64,000 nt of DNA from Campylobacteraceae bacterium (GCA_027065385.1 JAMOOP010000163.1:1-64000), one strand, 5' to 3'. Counted from the stretch's first letter, positions 1 through 7,945 are shown. Made by a program: numbers and translations. Notes: a model not told the origin generated them from the letters alone.

Positions 1-1
1 C

Positions 2-277
2 TTCCTTTATCTTTGGTTGGATTTGGAAGTTATTTTAACATCTAACCTCTTCAAATCCAAAATTACAACTTCTAATATTCGCTTTTTTAATGATTTTTAT
101 AAAAATTGCACTTTGGATTTAAATTCGAGCAGATTTCCATTTAAAAGTAAAAAAATAGATAGTCGTTACCGATTTTATTTAGATAATCCTTTAGATGAAG
201 AAGCAATAACCTCAACAATAGATAAAATACTTAAAGCATTAACAACTTTTCCAAGTAGAAATGTAGATAATAGCTAA
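2..277 (+). CDS. C-terminal fragment of an unidentified protein (left edge)
   Basis: The reading frame is open from the first bases of the window and ends at a TAA, giving 91 residues of a protein whose N-terminus lies to the left. The tail is basic and aromatic in the middle (RYRFYLDN) and ends in a predicted helix (DEEAITSTIDKILKALTTF). I do not recognise the family. A loose resemblance to the C-terminus of nuclease-associated DUF4268-type proteins is too weak to name. It ends 40 bp before the MNT gene on the same strand, so it may belong to the same defence island. A TTG at base 17 could be mistaken for a start, but nothing resembling a ribosome binding site precedes it. Confidence 0.5.
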   Translation, partial: FLYLWLDLEVILTSNLFKSKITTSNIRFFNDFYKNCTLDLNSSRFPFKSKKIDSRYRFYLDNPLDEEAITSTIDKILKALTTFPSRNVDNS

Positions 278-317
278 ATTTAAAAAATATGTTAAAATTA
301 ACTAAAAGGAGCAAAAA

Positions 318-674
318 ATGCAAAAAGCAAAATTACCACAAATAGATATAGAAACAATCAAATTTGAAATAATAGAGAGATTAAAACCACTCAATCCAAA
401 TAAGATTATACTCTTTGGAAGCTACGCTTATGGAACACCAAATAAAGAGAGTGATATTGATTTATTTTTATTAAAAGATGATTTGGAGATTAAAGATTTA
501 AGATATTATGAGAGAAAAGCTAGAAAAAATATTATGGATTTGATTTTTAAATATAAAATAGGGTTTGATATATTATCAGCTCCAACAAAATATATAGAGA
601 ACCGAGAAGATTATTTTTATAAAGTGGATATATTGCAAAATGGGAGAGTTTTATATGAACAAAACAGCATCTAA
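318..674 (+). CDS. MNT-type nucleotidyltransferase (antitoxin of HEPN/MNT pair)
   Basis: This 118-residue protein carries the minimal nucleotidyltransferase signature GSYAYG followed by SDIDLF, which is the GSX10DXD pattern of the MNT/MntA family and supplies the two metal-binding aspartates. In HEPN/MNT modules the MNT protein neutralises the HEPN RNase, in studied cases by AMPylating it. The start is well supported by AAGGAG a few bases upstream. The stop overlaps the start region of the next gene, a HEPN protein, so the two are translationally coupled in the usual MNT-then-HEPN order. Function is inferred from family and neighbour; the fold assignment is firm. Confidence 0.85.
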   Translation: MQKAKLPQIDIETIKFEIIERLKPLNPNKIILFGSYAYGTPNKESDIDLFLLKDDLEIKDLRYYERKARKNIMDLIFKYKIGFDILSAPTKYIENREDYFYKVDILQNGRVLYEQNSI

Positions 675-1047
675 AGAGTGGCTTACAAAAGCTTGGCATA
701 ATCTATCCACTGCAAGATTATTATATGAAGTTAATCATTATACGGATATTATTGCTGTAGAGATACATTATGCAGTGGAAAAATCCTTAAAAAGCTTTTT
801 GGCTTTTAAGAATAAAAGAATACCTAAAACTCATAACTTATTAGAAATTTATATCTATATTGATAATTTTATCGAATTTGATAATGATGAATTGTTGCTT
901 TTAAAAGATATTTCCTCTTATCATATAGAAGAGTCCTATCCTGCATTTAATAGACCTCTTCCCCCACGAGATGAGATAAAAAAGGTATTGGAGTTTTCAG
1001 AAAAGCTTTTTGAAGATGTTTGTGATATTTTAGATATTAAAAGTTAA
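655..1047 (+). CDS. HEPN domain protein (putative RNase toxin)
   Basis: A 130-residue HEPN-family protein. The N-terminal helices (KEWLTKAWHNLSTARLLYE, then AVEIHYAVEKSLKSFLAF) match the HEPN pattern, and RIPKTH at residues 55-60 is the RX4H active-site motif of HEPN ribonucleases. The tyrosine two residues after the histidine, which MntA AMPylates in HepT-type toxins, is absent, so this belongs to the broader HEPN group rather than DUF86/HepT. I chose the ATG at 655 over the one at 640 because GGGAGAG lies seven bases before it. The gene overlaps the end of the MNT gene by 20 bases. Likely the toxin half of the pair. Confidence 0.82.
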   Translation: MNKTASKEWLTKAWHNLSTARLLYEVNHYTDIIAVEIHYAVEKSLKSFLAFKNKRIPKTHNLLEIYIYIDNFIEFDNDELLLLKDISSYHIEESYPAFNRPLPPRDEIKKVLEFSEKLFEDVCDILDIKS

Positions 1048-1079
1048 AAGAGATGAACTCGAATAAGAAGGAGCAAAAG

Positions 1080-1409
1080 ATGACAAAAGAAAAGCTATTC
1101 AATAAACTAAGAGACAAAGGCATCTTTTGGTCTTACTCCAAAGATATAAGCTATGAAAAAGCAGGAGATAAACTATTTTTAGAATATCTACTAAAATACG
1201 GAGATTTTGATGATTTGATATGGGCTTTTAAACTCTATCAAAAAGAATATATCAAAGAGATATGGGAACAGAGATTACAAAGTGATAGACAGTTTATCCG
1301 ACTCAATCTATTTTTGGCAAGAGTCTTTTTTGGTATGGATGTGGAGAGTAGCTATTTTAAGGAGATGAAAAATGCAAGACTTGAAAAATTTAGACTGTTT
1401 GCTTCCTAA
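1080..1409 (+). CDS. DUF6922-like small protein, partner of AbiEii-like gene
   Basis: A 109-residue protein with the pattern GIFWSYSKDISYEKA, then LLKYGDFDDLIWAFKLYQ. This resembles the short DUF6922-type proteins that sit immediately upstream of AbiEii/AbiGii-like nucleotidyltransferases and are presumed to be their antitoxins. The ATG at 1080 is preferred over one at 1053 because AAGGAG stands six bases before it. The C-terminus overlaps the downstream nucleotidyltransferase gene by 38 bases, which implies tight coupling. The family call comes from pattern memory and neighbour, so it is moderate; the antitoxin role is inference. Confidence 0.6.
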   Translation: MTKEKLFNKLRDKGIFWSYSKDISYEKAGDKLFLEYLLKYGDFDDLIWAFKLYQKEYIKEIWEQRLQSDRQFIRLNLFLARVFFGMDVESSYFKEMKNARLEKFRLFAS

Positions 1410-2016
1410 GACGCAAAAGCTTTTACTCAAAATGATTGGTGAGTGTAGTTTTCTTGATAAATATGTACTTGTGGGTGGTTCGGCTTTGGCTATGTATCTT
1501 TGTCATAGAAAGAGTGAGGATTTAGATTTTTTTACTTATAGTGATAACTTTGATAAAAAAGAGATTTTTGATTATATTCAAACTTTTGAAAACCAAGAGA
1601 TAATCAATCAGACACCACAACAGGTTGATTTGCTATTAGATGGGGTCAAAGTGACCTTTTTTAATGCTAATTGGAAATTTTTAGAACCTACAAAAATAGA
1701 GAAGTTTAACTTAGCTTCTATTGAATCTATCTCTGCTATGAAAGTAAATGTAGTCTTTTTGAGAGCCAAATATCGAGACTATTATGATTTGTACTGTTTG
1801 GTAAAAGATGGAATGAGTTTAAGAGATATATTTGAATATAGTATCAATATTGTTGAGGGGATTAATTTTAAACTTTTTGCTATTGCTTTGGTTTATATTG
1901 ATGATATAGAGGATGATAATATTGAATACCTTGAACCAATAGAGACAATATCCAAAGAGGAAATAAGAGATTTTTTTCAGGATAGAATAGATAAAGTTGC
2001 AAGGAGCAAAAAATGA
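1372..2016 (+). CDS. AbiEii/AbiGii-like nucleotidyltransferase toxin
   Basis: A 214-residue protein with VGGSALAMYLCHRKSEDLDFF near residues 34-54. This is the GGSAL...HRxSxDLDFF signature of the AbiEii/AbiGii (DUF1814-type) nucleotidyltransferases, including the catalytic GS and DLD. Known members block translation by adding nucleotides to tRNA acceptor ends and act in abortive phage infection. Conserved later blocks (SIESISAMKVNVVFLRAKYRDYYDLY) match the family's KxxALxxRxxxRDxxDLY segment. AAGGAG lies seven bases before the ATG. The stop overlaps the next start by four bases (ATGA), so it is probably cotranscribed with the MNT pairs on either side. Confidence 0.8.
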   Translation: MQDLKNLDCLLPKTQKLLLKMIGECSFLDKYVLVGGSALAMYLCHRKSEDLDFFTYSDNFDKKEIFDYIQTFENQEIINQTPQQVDLLLDGVKVTFFNANWKFLEPTKIEKFNLASIESISAMKVNVVFLRAKYRDYYDLYCLVKDGMSLRDIFEYSINIVEGINFKLFAIALVYIDDIEDDNIEYLEPIETISKEEIRDFFQDRIDKVARSKK

Positions 2017-2315
2017 CAAAAGAGACTATACTAAACTATCTAAAAACCCATAAACAGAATTTTCAAAAAAAATATGGAATATTTACACTTGGATTATATG
2101 GTAGTTATGCCAGAGATAGTGCAACTAAAGATAGCGATATTGATATATTTTATGAAAGAGATAGAAACTTTATACTAAAAAGTGGTTTGGAGTTTTTGGC
2201 ATTGGCTGAACAGATAGCAAAAGAGTTAAATGTTCCAAAGGTTGATTTTCTAAAATTAAGCTCCATGAACCCTATTGTAAAATTTTATGCTAAAGAGGAT
2301 TTTATATATGTTTGA
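2013..2315 (+). CDS. mntA: MntA-type nucleotidyltransferase antitoxin
   Basis: A 100-residue minimal nucleotidyltransferase with GLYGSYARDSATKDSDIDIFYE, a canonical GSX10DXD active site. In HepT/MntA (type VII) modules this enzyme inactivates the HEPN toxin by adding AMP residues to the tyrosine of the toxin's RX4HXY motif. That motif is intact in the next gene. The start overlaps the AbiEii-like gene's stop by four bases and the stop overlaps the HepT-like start by eight, so three genes are packed without gaps. This is the second MNT gene within 2 kb, and it is diverged from the first. Confidence 0.85.
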   Translation: MTKETILNYLKTHKQNFQKKYGIFTLGLYGSYARDSATKDSDIDIFYERDRNFILKSGLEFLALAEQIAKELNVPKVDFLKLSSMNPIVKFYAKEDFIYV

Positions 2316-2577
2316 TAAAAATTTGCTCCATATCTTTACAATGCTAGAGTGTATTGAAAAATGTTGGATTTATACAGAGGAGTTTGATAACGCTTATAAT
2401 TTTTTATGGGCAAATGAACAAAAAGAGAGCGTTCCTACCAAATTAAAACGGTCAGAAATTGCAGGGATAAGAGATAAAATATCTCATGATTATAGACCTG
2501 ATAGAGAGTTGATTAATGAGTTTTTGAAGTCTCCTTATTATAAACATATAGATTTATATAATCTGAAAAAGGATTAA
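2308..2577 (+). CDS. hepT: HepT-like (DUF86) HEPN RNase toxin, short form
   Basis: An 89-residue protein carrying IRDKISHDYRP, the RX4HXY motif of HepT/DUF86 toxins, including the tyrosine that MntA AMPylates. The preceding helix (ECIEKCWIYTEEFDNAYNFL) fits the HEPN core, though the protein is shorter than typical HepT (about 110-140 residues). I use the ATG at 2308 because AAAGAGGA lies eight bases upstream and the overlap with mntA is then the usual short one; an ATG at 2287 has no such site. It ends six bases before the PAP2 gene, with which it may be cotranscribed. Confidence 0.78.
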   Translation: MFDKNLLHIFTMLECIEKCWIYTEEFDNAYNFLWANEQKESVPTKLKRSEIAGIRDKISHDYRPDRELINEFLKSPYYKHIDLYNLKKD

Positions 2578-2583
2578 AAAATT

Positions 2584-3192
2584 ATGTTAAATTACTTAAA
2601 AATATACCATTATATTTTTTTTATATTAACAACTATTACTGTTATACTTTTATATAACTTTGGAGATAGAGAGATTGCTATATATTTTTATAATATGCCA
2701 AATAGTAAGATAAAAGAGTTTTTTCATTTTATAACTAGATTTGGTAAAAGTGAGTGGTATTTAGTTCCATCTATTTTACTTTTTTGGTATTTTAGAAAAG
2801 TTGAAAATAGAGAGTATGCTAAGATGGCTTGGTATATATTTGTAACAAATGTTATAGCAGGAGTCGGGGTTTGGTTATTTAAGTTTCCATTTGGAAGAGC
2901 TAGACCTAAACTTTTTTTACAAGATAATATTTATGGATTTGAGTGGTTTGAGATAAACCATAAATTAACCTCTTTTCCATCAGGACATACAATTACTGCT
3001 ATATCCTCTGCTGTGGCACTATCTCTTCTTTTTCCTAGATTTAAATATATATTTATTCCTTTTGGAATAGTTATAGCTTTTAGTAGAGTTGTGGGGACAA
3101 ATCACTATATGAGCGATGTTATATTTTCACTATTTTTGGGTAGTATGGTGGCTACTGTTTTGTATAAATATTATTTTAAAAGAAAGATATAG
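2584..3192 (+). CDS. PAP2-superfamily membrane phosphatase
   Basis: A 202-residue integral membrane protein with about five to six hydrophobic segments and the three signature blocks of the PAP2 acid phosphatase family. These are KFPFGRARPK (KX6RP), FPSGHT (PSGH, with the catalytic histidine) and SRVVGTNHYMSD (SRX5HX3D). Such enzymes dephosphorylate undecaprenyl pyrophosphate, phosphatidylglycerol phosphate or related lipid phosphates at the outer face of the inner membrane; the substrate cannot be told from sequence. It starts six bases after the HepT-like gene and could be transcribed with the toxin island, but it looks like a normal chromosomal gene. Confidence 0.85.
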   Translation: MLNYLKIYHYIFFILTTITVILLYNFGDREIAIYFYNMPNSKIKEFFHFITRFGKSEWYLVPSILLFWYFRKVENREYAKMAWYIFVTNVIAGVGVWLFKFPFGRARPKLFLQDNIYGFEWFEINHKLTSFPSGHTITAISSAVALSLLFPRFKYIFIPFGIVIAFSRVVGTNHYMSDVIFSLFLGSMVATVLYKYYFKRKI

Positions 3193-3221
3193 TTTATATA
3201 GCAATATAGATAATTTTTATG

Positions 3222-3227
3222 TATAAT
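3222..3227 (+). promoter_or_regulatory. -10 box upstream of the channel gene
   Basis: A perfect TATAAT lies 29 bases before the ATG at 3257, and AGGAGAG follows at normal distance from the start. No clear -35 hexamer is visible, as is usual for the housekeeping promoters of Campylobacterota. Confidence 0.55.
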
Positions 3228-3256
3228 CTCAGCTTAATTTAAAATTAGGAGAGATA

Positions 3257-4354
3257 ATGCGACATATTATTTTATTAGCTATATTTTTATTTTCTACCCT
3301 TACCACTTATGCTGATACAGTAAAAGTTGGTATTAAACCTTCTGAACCGTGGGTGATGTATGATAAAAACAGAACCGTCGAAGAGAGGAAGCCTATTGGT
3401 TTTAGTATTGATTTATGGAACAAAATAGCCCAAAATCTAAACTTAAATACAGAGTTTGTATATTTTGACTCAACAACAGATTTAATAAATGCTACAAAAG
3501 ATAATAAAGTAGATGTGGGCATTTCTGCTATTACTATAACTTCAGATAGAGAAGAGGTTATTGATTTTTCTAACTCTATGTATGAACTAGGTCTGCAAGT
3601 TATGATAAATGCAGAAAATGCCTCATCTAGTGTTTTATCTATTATGGCAAAAGAGATAAAAAAGATGATGACAACACAATCTATTATTATCTTTTTTCTA
3701 TTTCTTCTTATTACTATCCATTTAAGATGGTATGTTGATAAAAAAGATAAAAATTCAGACCTATTTTCTAAAGAGTATGTTATTGGAATAAAAGATGCCT
3801 TTTGGTGGGGAATAACTATGCTTGTTACTTGGGAGACTCCTCATAGTAAAGGGTTAGCTAGAATTATTGATTTATTTTGGCATATAGTTGGAATTATTGC
3901 TATTAGTATCTTAACTGCTATTGTAACAGCAGCACTTACTGCTCAAACTATTGGTGGGTCTATTCACTCTGAAAAAGATTTAGCAGGTAAGTATATAGCA
4001 GCTGTAGCTACTGATGCTCCTAGAAAATATTTAGAGAAAATTGGTGCAAATGTTGTTCCCGTTAAAACGCTAAATGATGGTATAGAACTACTTAAAAAAG
4101 GAAAAGTTAAAGCTTTAGTTCACGATGGACCAAGACTTGTATATTTAGCAAATAAGATAAATAAACAAGAAAAAAGAAGAGTTTTAGCTGTTTTACCATT
4201 TAAGTTTAATCCTCAAAACTATGGTATAGTATTCCCAACAGGAAGTAGCTTAAAAGAGTTAGTAGATAGAACACTTTTAAAACTTAGAGAGTCTGATGGG
4301 CTAGATAGTAGTTATCATAAAAAATTAAGAGAGAAGTGGTTAAAAAACAAATAA
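3257..4354 (+). CDS. Prokaryotic ionotropic glutamate receptor-like ligand-gated channel
   Basis: A 365-residue protein: signal peptide (residues 1-19), then a periplasmic solute-binding lobe that is interrupted after about residue 135 by a channel core and resumes at about residue 235. The binding domain has TSDREEVIDFS, whose arginine contacts the ligand carboxylate in this superfamily. The insert has a membrane helix at 141-160, a re-entrant pore segment (DAFWWGITMLVTWETP, 180-195) and a second helix (203-231) ending in LTAIVTAALTAQ, reminiscent of the SYTANLAAF gate helix of glutamate receptors. This order (lobe, TM, pore, TM, lobe) is that of GluR0-like channels, not ABC binding proteins. 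The expected TVGYGD potassium filter is missing. Confidence 0.75.
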   Translation: MRHIILLAIFLFSTLTTYADTVKVGIKPSEPWVMYDKNRTVEERKPIGFSIDLWNKIAQNLNLNTEFVYFDSTTDLINATKDNKVDVGISAITITSDREEVIDFSNSMYELGLQVMINAENASSSVLSIMAKEIKKMMTTQSIIIFFLFLLITIHLRWYVDKKDKNSDLFSKEYVIGIKDAFWWGITMLVTWETPHSKGLARIIDLFWHIVGIIAISILTAIVTAALTAQTIGGSIHSEKDLAGKYIAAVATDAPRKYLEKIGANVVPVKTLNDGIELLKKGKVKALVHDGPRLVYLANKINKQEKRRVLAVLPFKFNPQNYGIVFPTGSSLKELVDRTLLKLRESDGLDSSYHKKLREKWLKNK

Positions 4355-4362
4355 TATATAGT

Positions 4363-4389
4363 AGAGGAGCTATTTTCTTTTAGCTCTCT
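4363..4389. terminator. Convergent imperfect hairpin between channel gene and mltG
   Basis: An imperfect inverted repeat (AGAGGAGCTA with TAGCTCTCT around a T-rich loop) spans the 15-bp gap between two converging genes and covers the mltG stop codon. It could end transcription in both directions; there is no strong T-tract. Confidence 0.4.
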
Positions 4390-5341
4390 CTATATTTCTT
4401 AAATGCTCTTTATAAGAGTTACTAAAATCATGAACTCCATTTCTGTTTTTCATAAAAAATAGATAACTACTCTTATCTGGGTGTATAGCTGAAATTATTG
4501 CATCTATAGATACAGAACAGACAGGATAGGGTGGCAGACCTCTGTTTAGATATGTATTAAATCTACTCTTATCCTCTTTTATTCTTTTTGGTGTGACCTT
4601 TATATGTGAATATTTACCATAGTTTAGTGTACCATCCATCTGCAAAGGCATATATTTTTTTAATCTATTATATATAACAGATGAAATTTTTGGCATCTCT
4701 TCAATATTTGCAGCCTCTTTTTGAATAATAGATGCTATTGTAAGATAAAGTATCCACTCTTTTTTATCGTATCTTTGTAACTCTTTTAATGCTAATTTTT
4801 TATATTTTTTTTCACTTAAATTTACTAAAAAACTTATTAGTTTTTCCTCTTTTATACCTTTAGGGAGATGATATGTATCGGGAATTATTCCCGCTTCTGG
4901 ATATGGGCTATATTTTGAGTAGTTTCCATCTAATTTTTTATAATCTAAGTTATATTTTTTAGCAAGATTTTTAAAAAATATAGTTTTTGTCTCACCAGGA
5001 ATTAGTCTTACTATATTAAAATCTTGTATAGCAGAAGTTGTTAATTTATAAAGAAAATCTAAACGATTTATTTCCCCTTTTTTTATTTTTAAATCTCCAA
5101 CTTTAGGTTGACCAATAGCTACTAAAAGATAGGTGTCTATTATAGAGAGTTTAAAGCCTTTTTTTTGTAAAAAGTTAATTGTATTGGTTACTGAACCTTT
5201 AGGTAGTTTAATGGTTTTATTAGCTATATTATTGGGTATATTTAGTGGTATTGTTATATAAAATATAGCAGAAATTATAACAATAGCTATAATATCTAAA
5301 ATAGTAAAAATAGTTCTGTTTATTAATTGTGAATTTTTCAT
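4370..5341 (-). CDS. mltG: Endolytic murein transglycosylase MltG
   Basis: A 323-residue MltG (YceG-like) protein with one N-terminal membrane helix and a periplasmic catalytic domain. Family blocks are visible: IASIIQKEAANIEEMPKISS with the catalytic glutamate, YNRLKKYMPLQMDGTLNYG, NTYLNRGLPPYPVCSVS, and a terminal YLFFMKNRNGVHDFSNSYKEH. MltG cleaves nascent glycan strands near the membrane and sets strand length. I start it at the ATG at 5341, just before the membrane helix. The frame stays open upstream, but that stretch overlaps the divergent hydrolase and would add a second hydrophobic stretch untypical of the family. It is divergent from the lipoprotein gene across 49 bp. Confidence 0.9.
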   Translation of the reverse strand: MKNSQLINRTIFTILDIIAIVIISAIFYITIPLNIPNNIANKTIKLPKGSVTNTINFLQKKGFKLSIIDTYLLVAIGQPKVGDLKIKKGEINRLDFLYKLTTSAIQDFNIVRLIPGETKTIFFKNLAKKYNLDYKKLDGNYSKYSPYPEAGIIPDTYHLPKGIKEEKLISFLVNLSEKKYKKLALKELQRYDKKEWILYLTIASIIQKEAANIEEMPKISSVIYNRLKKYMPLQMDGTLNYGKYSHIKVTPKRIKEDKSRFNTYLNRGLPPYPVCSVSIDAIISAIHPDKSSYLFFMKNRNGVHDFSNSYKEHLRNIERAKRK

Positions 5342-5390
5342 TATAAATATTATACCTAAAAATATTATAAAAATATGATAAAATAAAAAT

Positions 5391-6302
5391 ATGAAAAAAC
5401 TTTTTTTAATATTGATACCTATTATATTTACAAGCTGTGCTTCAAAAAATCCTATAACTTGGGAAAACAGAGTTACCAATTCACATATTAAACCAATTAA
5501 TTTAGCCTATAATGAGTATGGAAAAGAGAACAATCAAACTATTCTTTTTATTCATGGTTTTGGTGAAAGTAGATACACTTGGCGTTTTATAACTAAGCCA
5601 TTAGCAAAAAAGTATCATTTAGTTACAATTGATTTAAAAGGTTTTGGAGAATCTCCTAAGACAGAAGATGAAGATTACTCTGTCTATGACCAAGCTAAAT
5701 TAATAGAAAATTTTATAAAACAAAAAGGGTTAAAAAATTTAACTATTGTTGGTCGCTCATTTGGTGGTGGTGTTGCTTTAGTTTTAGCTCTTATGCAAGA
5801 GAAAAAGATGTTTAAACATAATATAAATAGACTTATTCTTATAGATACAATGTCATATAAACAGCATCTACCATCTATGATGTGGTTACTACAAAAACCT
5901 ATTATTGGATATTTGGGAATTCATTTACTAAGTGCTGATACTATTGCACTAGAGGCATATAACTTTGCATTTAGTAATGATAAGCTTATTCCAAAAGATA
6001 GCATAACTCAATCTTCTAAAATGATGGATTTACCAAATGCAAAGTATGCTTATAAACAGACAGTAGATTATATTATTCCTGATGATATTGCAAAAGTGGA
6101 AAAGGAGTATAAAGATATTAAAATCCCAACTCTTATAATTTGGGGAAAAGATGATGTATCTATCCCTTATAGATTTGGTATAAGATTACATAGAGATATA
6201 AAAAATAGTAAACTTATACTTTTAAAAGGTGTAGGACACATGCCTCAAGAAGAGTCTCCTAAAAAGGTTATAGAGGCTATAGAGGATTTTATGGCTAGTT
6301 AA
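5391..6302 (+). CDS. Alpha/beta-hydrolase fold lipoprotein
   Basis: A 303-residue alpha/beta hydrolase. The N-terminus is a short lipoprotein signal with cysteine 16 in FTSCAS, so the enzyme is probably anchored in the envelope. The fold is marked by FIHGFGESRYTWRFI (oxyanion region), the nucleophile elbow GRSFGG with serine 123, an acidic residue in WGKDDVSIP and the histidine in GVGHMPQEE, which together give a complete catalytic triad. The substrate is unknown. It converges on the MtnK-HepT gene and overlaps its stop by four bases. Confidence 0.8.
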   Translation: MKKLFLILIPIIFTSCASKNPITWENRVTNSHIKPINLAYNEYGKENNQTILFIHGFGESRYTWRFITKPLAKKYHLVTIDLKGFGESPKTEDEDYSVYDQAKLIENFIKQKGLKNLTIVGRSFGGGVALVLALMQEKKMFKHNINRLILIDTMSYKQHLPSMMWLLQKPIIGYLGIHLLSADTIALEAYNFAFSNDKLIPKDSITQSSKMMDLPNAKYAYKQTVDYIIPDDIAKVEKEYKDIKIPTLIIWGKDDVSIPYRFGIRLHRDIKNSKLILLKGVGHMPQEESPKKVIEAIEDFMAS

Positions 6303-7936
6303 AAAGAGAAATTTTCTATTCTTTGTAGAACTACGCTACTATATTGAGGTTTAGATACTACAAAATTATAAATATCTATATATTTTTTCGATTTTACTAT
6401 ATCTATTAAAATATCTTCTCTAAACTGCATATAGTCATGTATCATACTGTTTCTAAAACCTATAGCACCTACTAGATTGGAATAAGTTTCTGTATCTATT
6501 GCCCCTACTTCATAGAGTATAAATAGTCCATCTCTTCCTCTCTGTGGAATAATTGGACAGTTAAACTCTTTTAAGATTTTTTTACACTTTCCTATCATAT
6601 TCTCTATAAGAACTTGTAAAGAACTTTTTGATGCTCTAATCTCAATAGGATTTAAGCTATCTTTTTCAGATAAGAAATCTAAAATTTTTTTCTCTTCATT
6701 TGCTATCTGTTGGCTTTGATGTAAATCATTACAGTAAGAGATTAACTCATCAACACTTTTAATATTTTCATAATTTAAAATTAGTCTCTTTCCAACTCTA
6801 AGAGCCATAAGTTCAGCCTCTTTTCTTTTTTCTCTATCTTCTATACCTCTAATATCCTCAACACCTGCTATTCCAAATACTCTTCTTGCTATCTTGCACC
6901 CTGCAAAACCTACACTTTGAGAGAATATATTTTGCATAAACTCTTTTTTAAACTCTTCTAACTCCTCTTTATCTATAAATCCATCTTTTAGTAGTGCAGA
7001 GTTTGGGTATTTCTCCCATAACTCTAAAAATTTACTCTCAAATTTACTATAAATCTCTCTTATTGTATCTAATATCCACTCTTGATACTCTCTATTTCCA
7101 CTTCTATAAAAATGGGATATATATGAGTTTATAAGATTTGCTATTAATGCACCAATATCAAACCCAAAAGCACCAACAAAGGCAAACTCTGGGTCTATAA
7201 CAAAACTCTCCTCTCTATTTAACATAATAGAGCCTGTGTGTAAATCTCCATGAAGTAGAGCATCAGTTTGAGTCATAAAGATATATTTTAATTTTAGAAT
7301 ATTTTTTTTATAATCACTCTCTTTAAAAAACTCTTTTGCTTCATTTAATAAATCTAGATTTATATCATTAGTCTTATCTTCCATAAAAGCTAGAGTAAAT
7401 ACAAAATCTTCTGTAAGTTTACATAGTTCTGTGTTTTTATTAAATCTATATATTAACTCTCTCTTCTCTTTACTACTTAGATATAGAGATGATGAGAAAA
7501 AAAGAGTATTGGCTAAAAAGGTAGATATTTGTTCTGCAAAATTTGGATAGTAGATAGTATCTATTAACCCTTTTCTCATAATAATATGTTTAGATAGATT
7601 TTGCATAATAATTAAACTCATACTCTCATCTGCATAATATATTTTTGGTACTAAATTTGGAACTAATTTACTATAAAACTCTAATGCTCTAATCTCATAA
7701 TTCATTCTCTCTCTTGATAGAGAAAATCCTTCCCCTGCTATTCTAAGATATGGAACTGCTTGTTTAACTATTAAGCTCTTTTTATTTGTTCTATTTGTAA
7801 CTATATAGACAAAGTTTAAATTACCATCACCAATTTCACTAACTTCTATATCTTCATTTTCTAAATAATCTTTTATCTCTTTTATATTTAATATATACTT
7901 TTTTACACTATCAATAGTTAATATCTTATATGACAA
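6299..7936 (-). CDS. mtnK: Methylthioribose kinase fused to a C-terminal HepT/DUF86 HEPN domain
   Basis: A 545-residue two-domain protein. Residues 1 to about 400 are a complete 5-methylthioribose kinase of the methionine salvage pathway: EIGDGNLNFVY, LIVKQAVPYLRIAGE, HGDLHTGSI (catalytic loop), FVIDPEFAFVGAFGFDIG and an arginine pair at about 351-352. MtnK is normally about 400 residues. Here a further 145 residues follow, with SLQVLIENMIGKCKKILKE, GAIDTETYSNLVGAIGF and RNSMIHDY (RX4HXY, residues 495-502), which is the HepT/DUF86 HEPN signature with its AMPylatable tyrosine. The start is a TTG at 7936 placed five bases after AAGGAG; a GTG at 7942 would sit on that site. It is the last gene of the pyrH-to-amiC block; no other salvage gene is in the window. 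Confidence 0.87.
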   Translation of the reverse strand: MSYKILTIDSVKKYILNIKEIKDYLENEDIEVSEIGDGNLNFVYIVTNRTNKKSLIVKQAVPYLRIAGEGFSLSRERMNYEIRALEFYSKLVPNLVPKIYYADESMSLIIMQNLSKHIIMRKGLIDTIYYPNFAEQISTFLANTLFFSSSLYLSSKEKRELIYRFNKNTELCKLTEDFVFTLAFMEDKTNDINLDLLNEAKEFFKESDYKKNILKLKYIFMTQTDALLHGDLHTGSIMLNREESFVIDPEFAFVGAFGFDIGALIANLINSYISHFYRSGNREYQEWILDTIREIYSKFESKFLELWEKYPNSALLKDGFIDKEELEEFKKEFMQNIFSQSVGFAGCKIARRVFGIAGVEDIRGIEDREKRKEAELMALRVGKRLILNYENIKSVDELISYCNDLHQSQQIANEEKKILDFLSEKDSLNPIEIRASKSSLQVLIENMIGKCKKILKEFNCPIIPQRGRDGLFILYEVGAIDTETYSNLVGAIGFRNSMIHDYMQFREDILIDIVKSKKYIDIYNFVVSKPQYSSVVLQRIENFSF

Positions 7937-7945
7937 ACTCACTCC

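Noticed and set aside
594-607. 14-nt identity (ATAGAGAACCGAGA) between the MNT gene and the spacer at 31356-31393, a possible self-targeting spacer
   Set aside because: The match lies at the end of the spacer away from the crRNA seed and stops after 14 nt; in AT-rich DNA with 21 spacers one such match is expected by chance.
3257-4354. Calling the channel an amino-acid ABC transporter binding protein
   Set aside because: The binding domain is interrupted by two membrane helices and a pore segment, and no permease or ATPase genes are adjacent.
6299-7942. Treating the C-terminal part of MtnK as a frameshifted separate HepT gene
   Set aside because: The frame is continuous, without an internal start having a ribosome binding site at the boundary.
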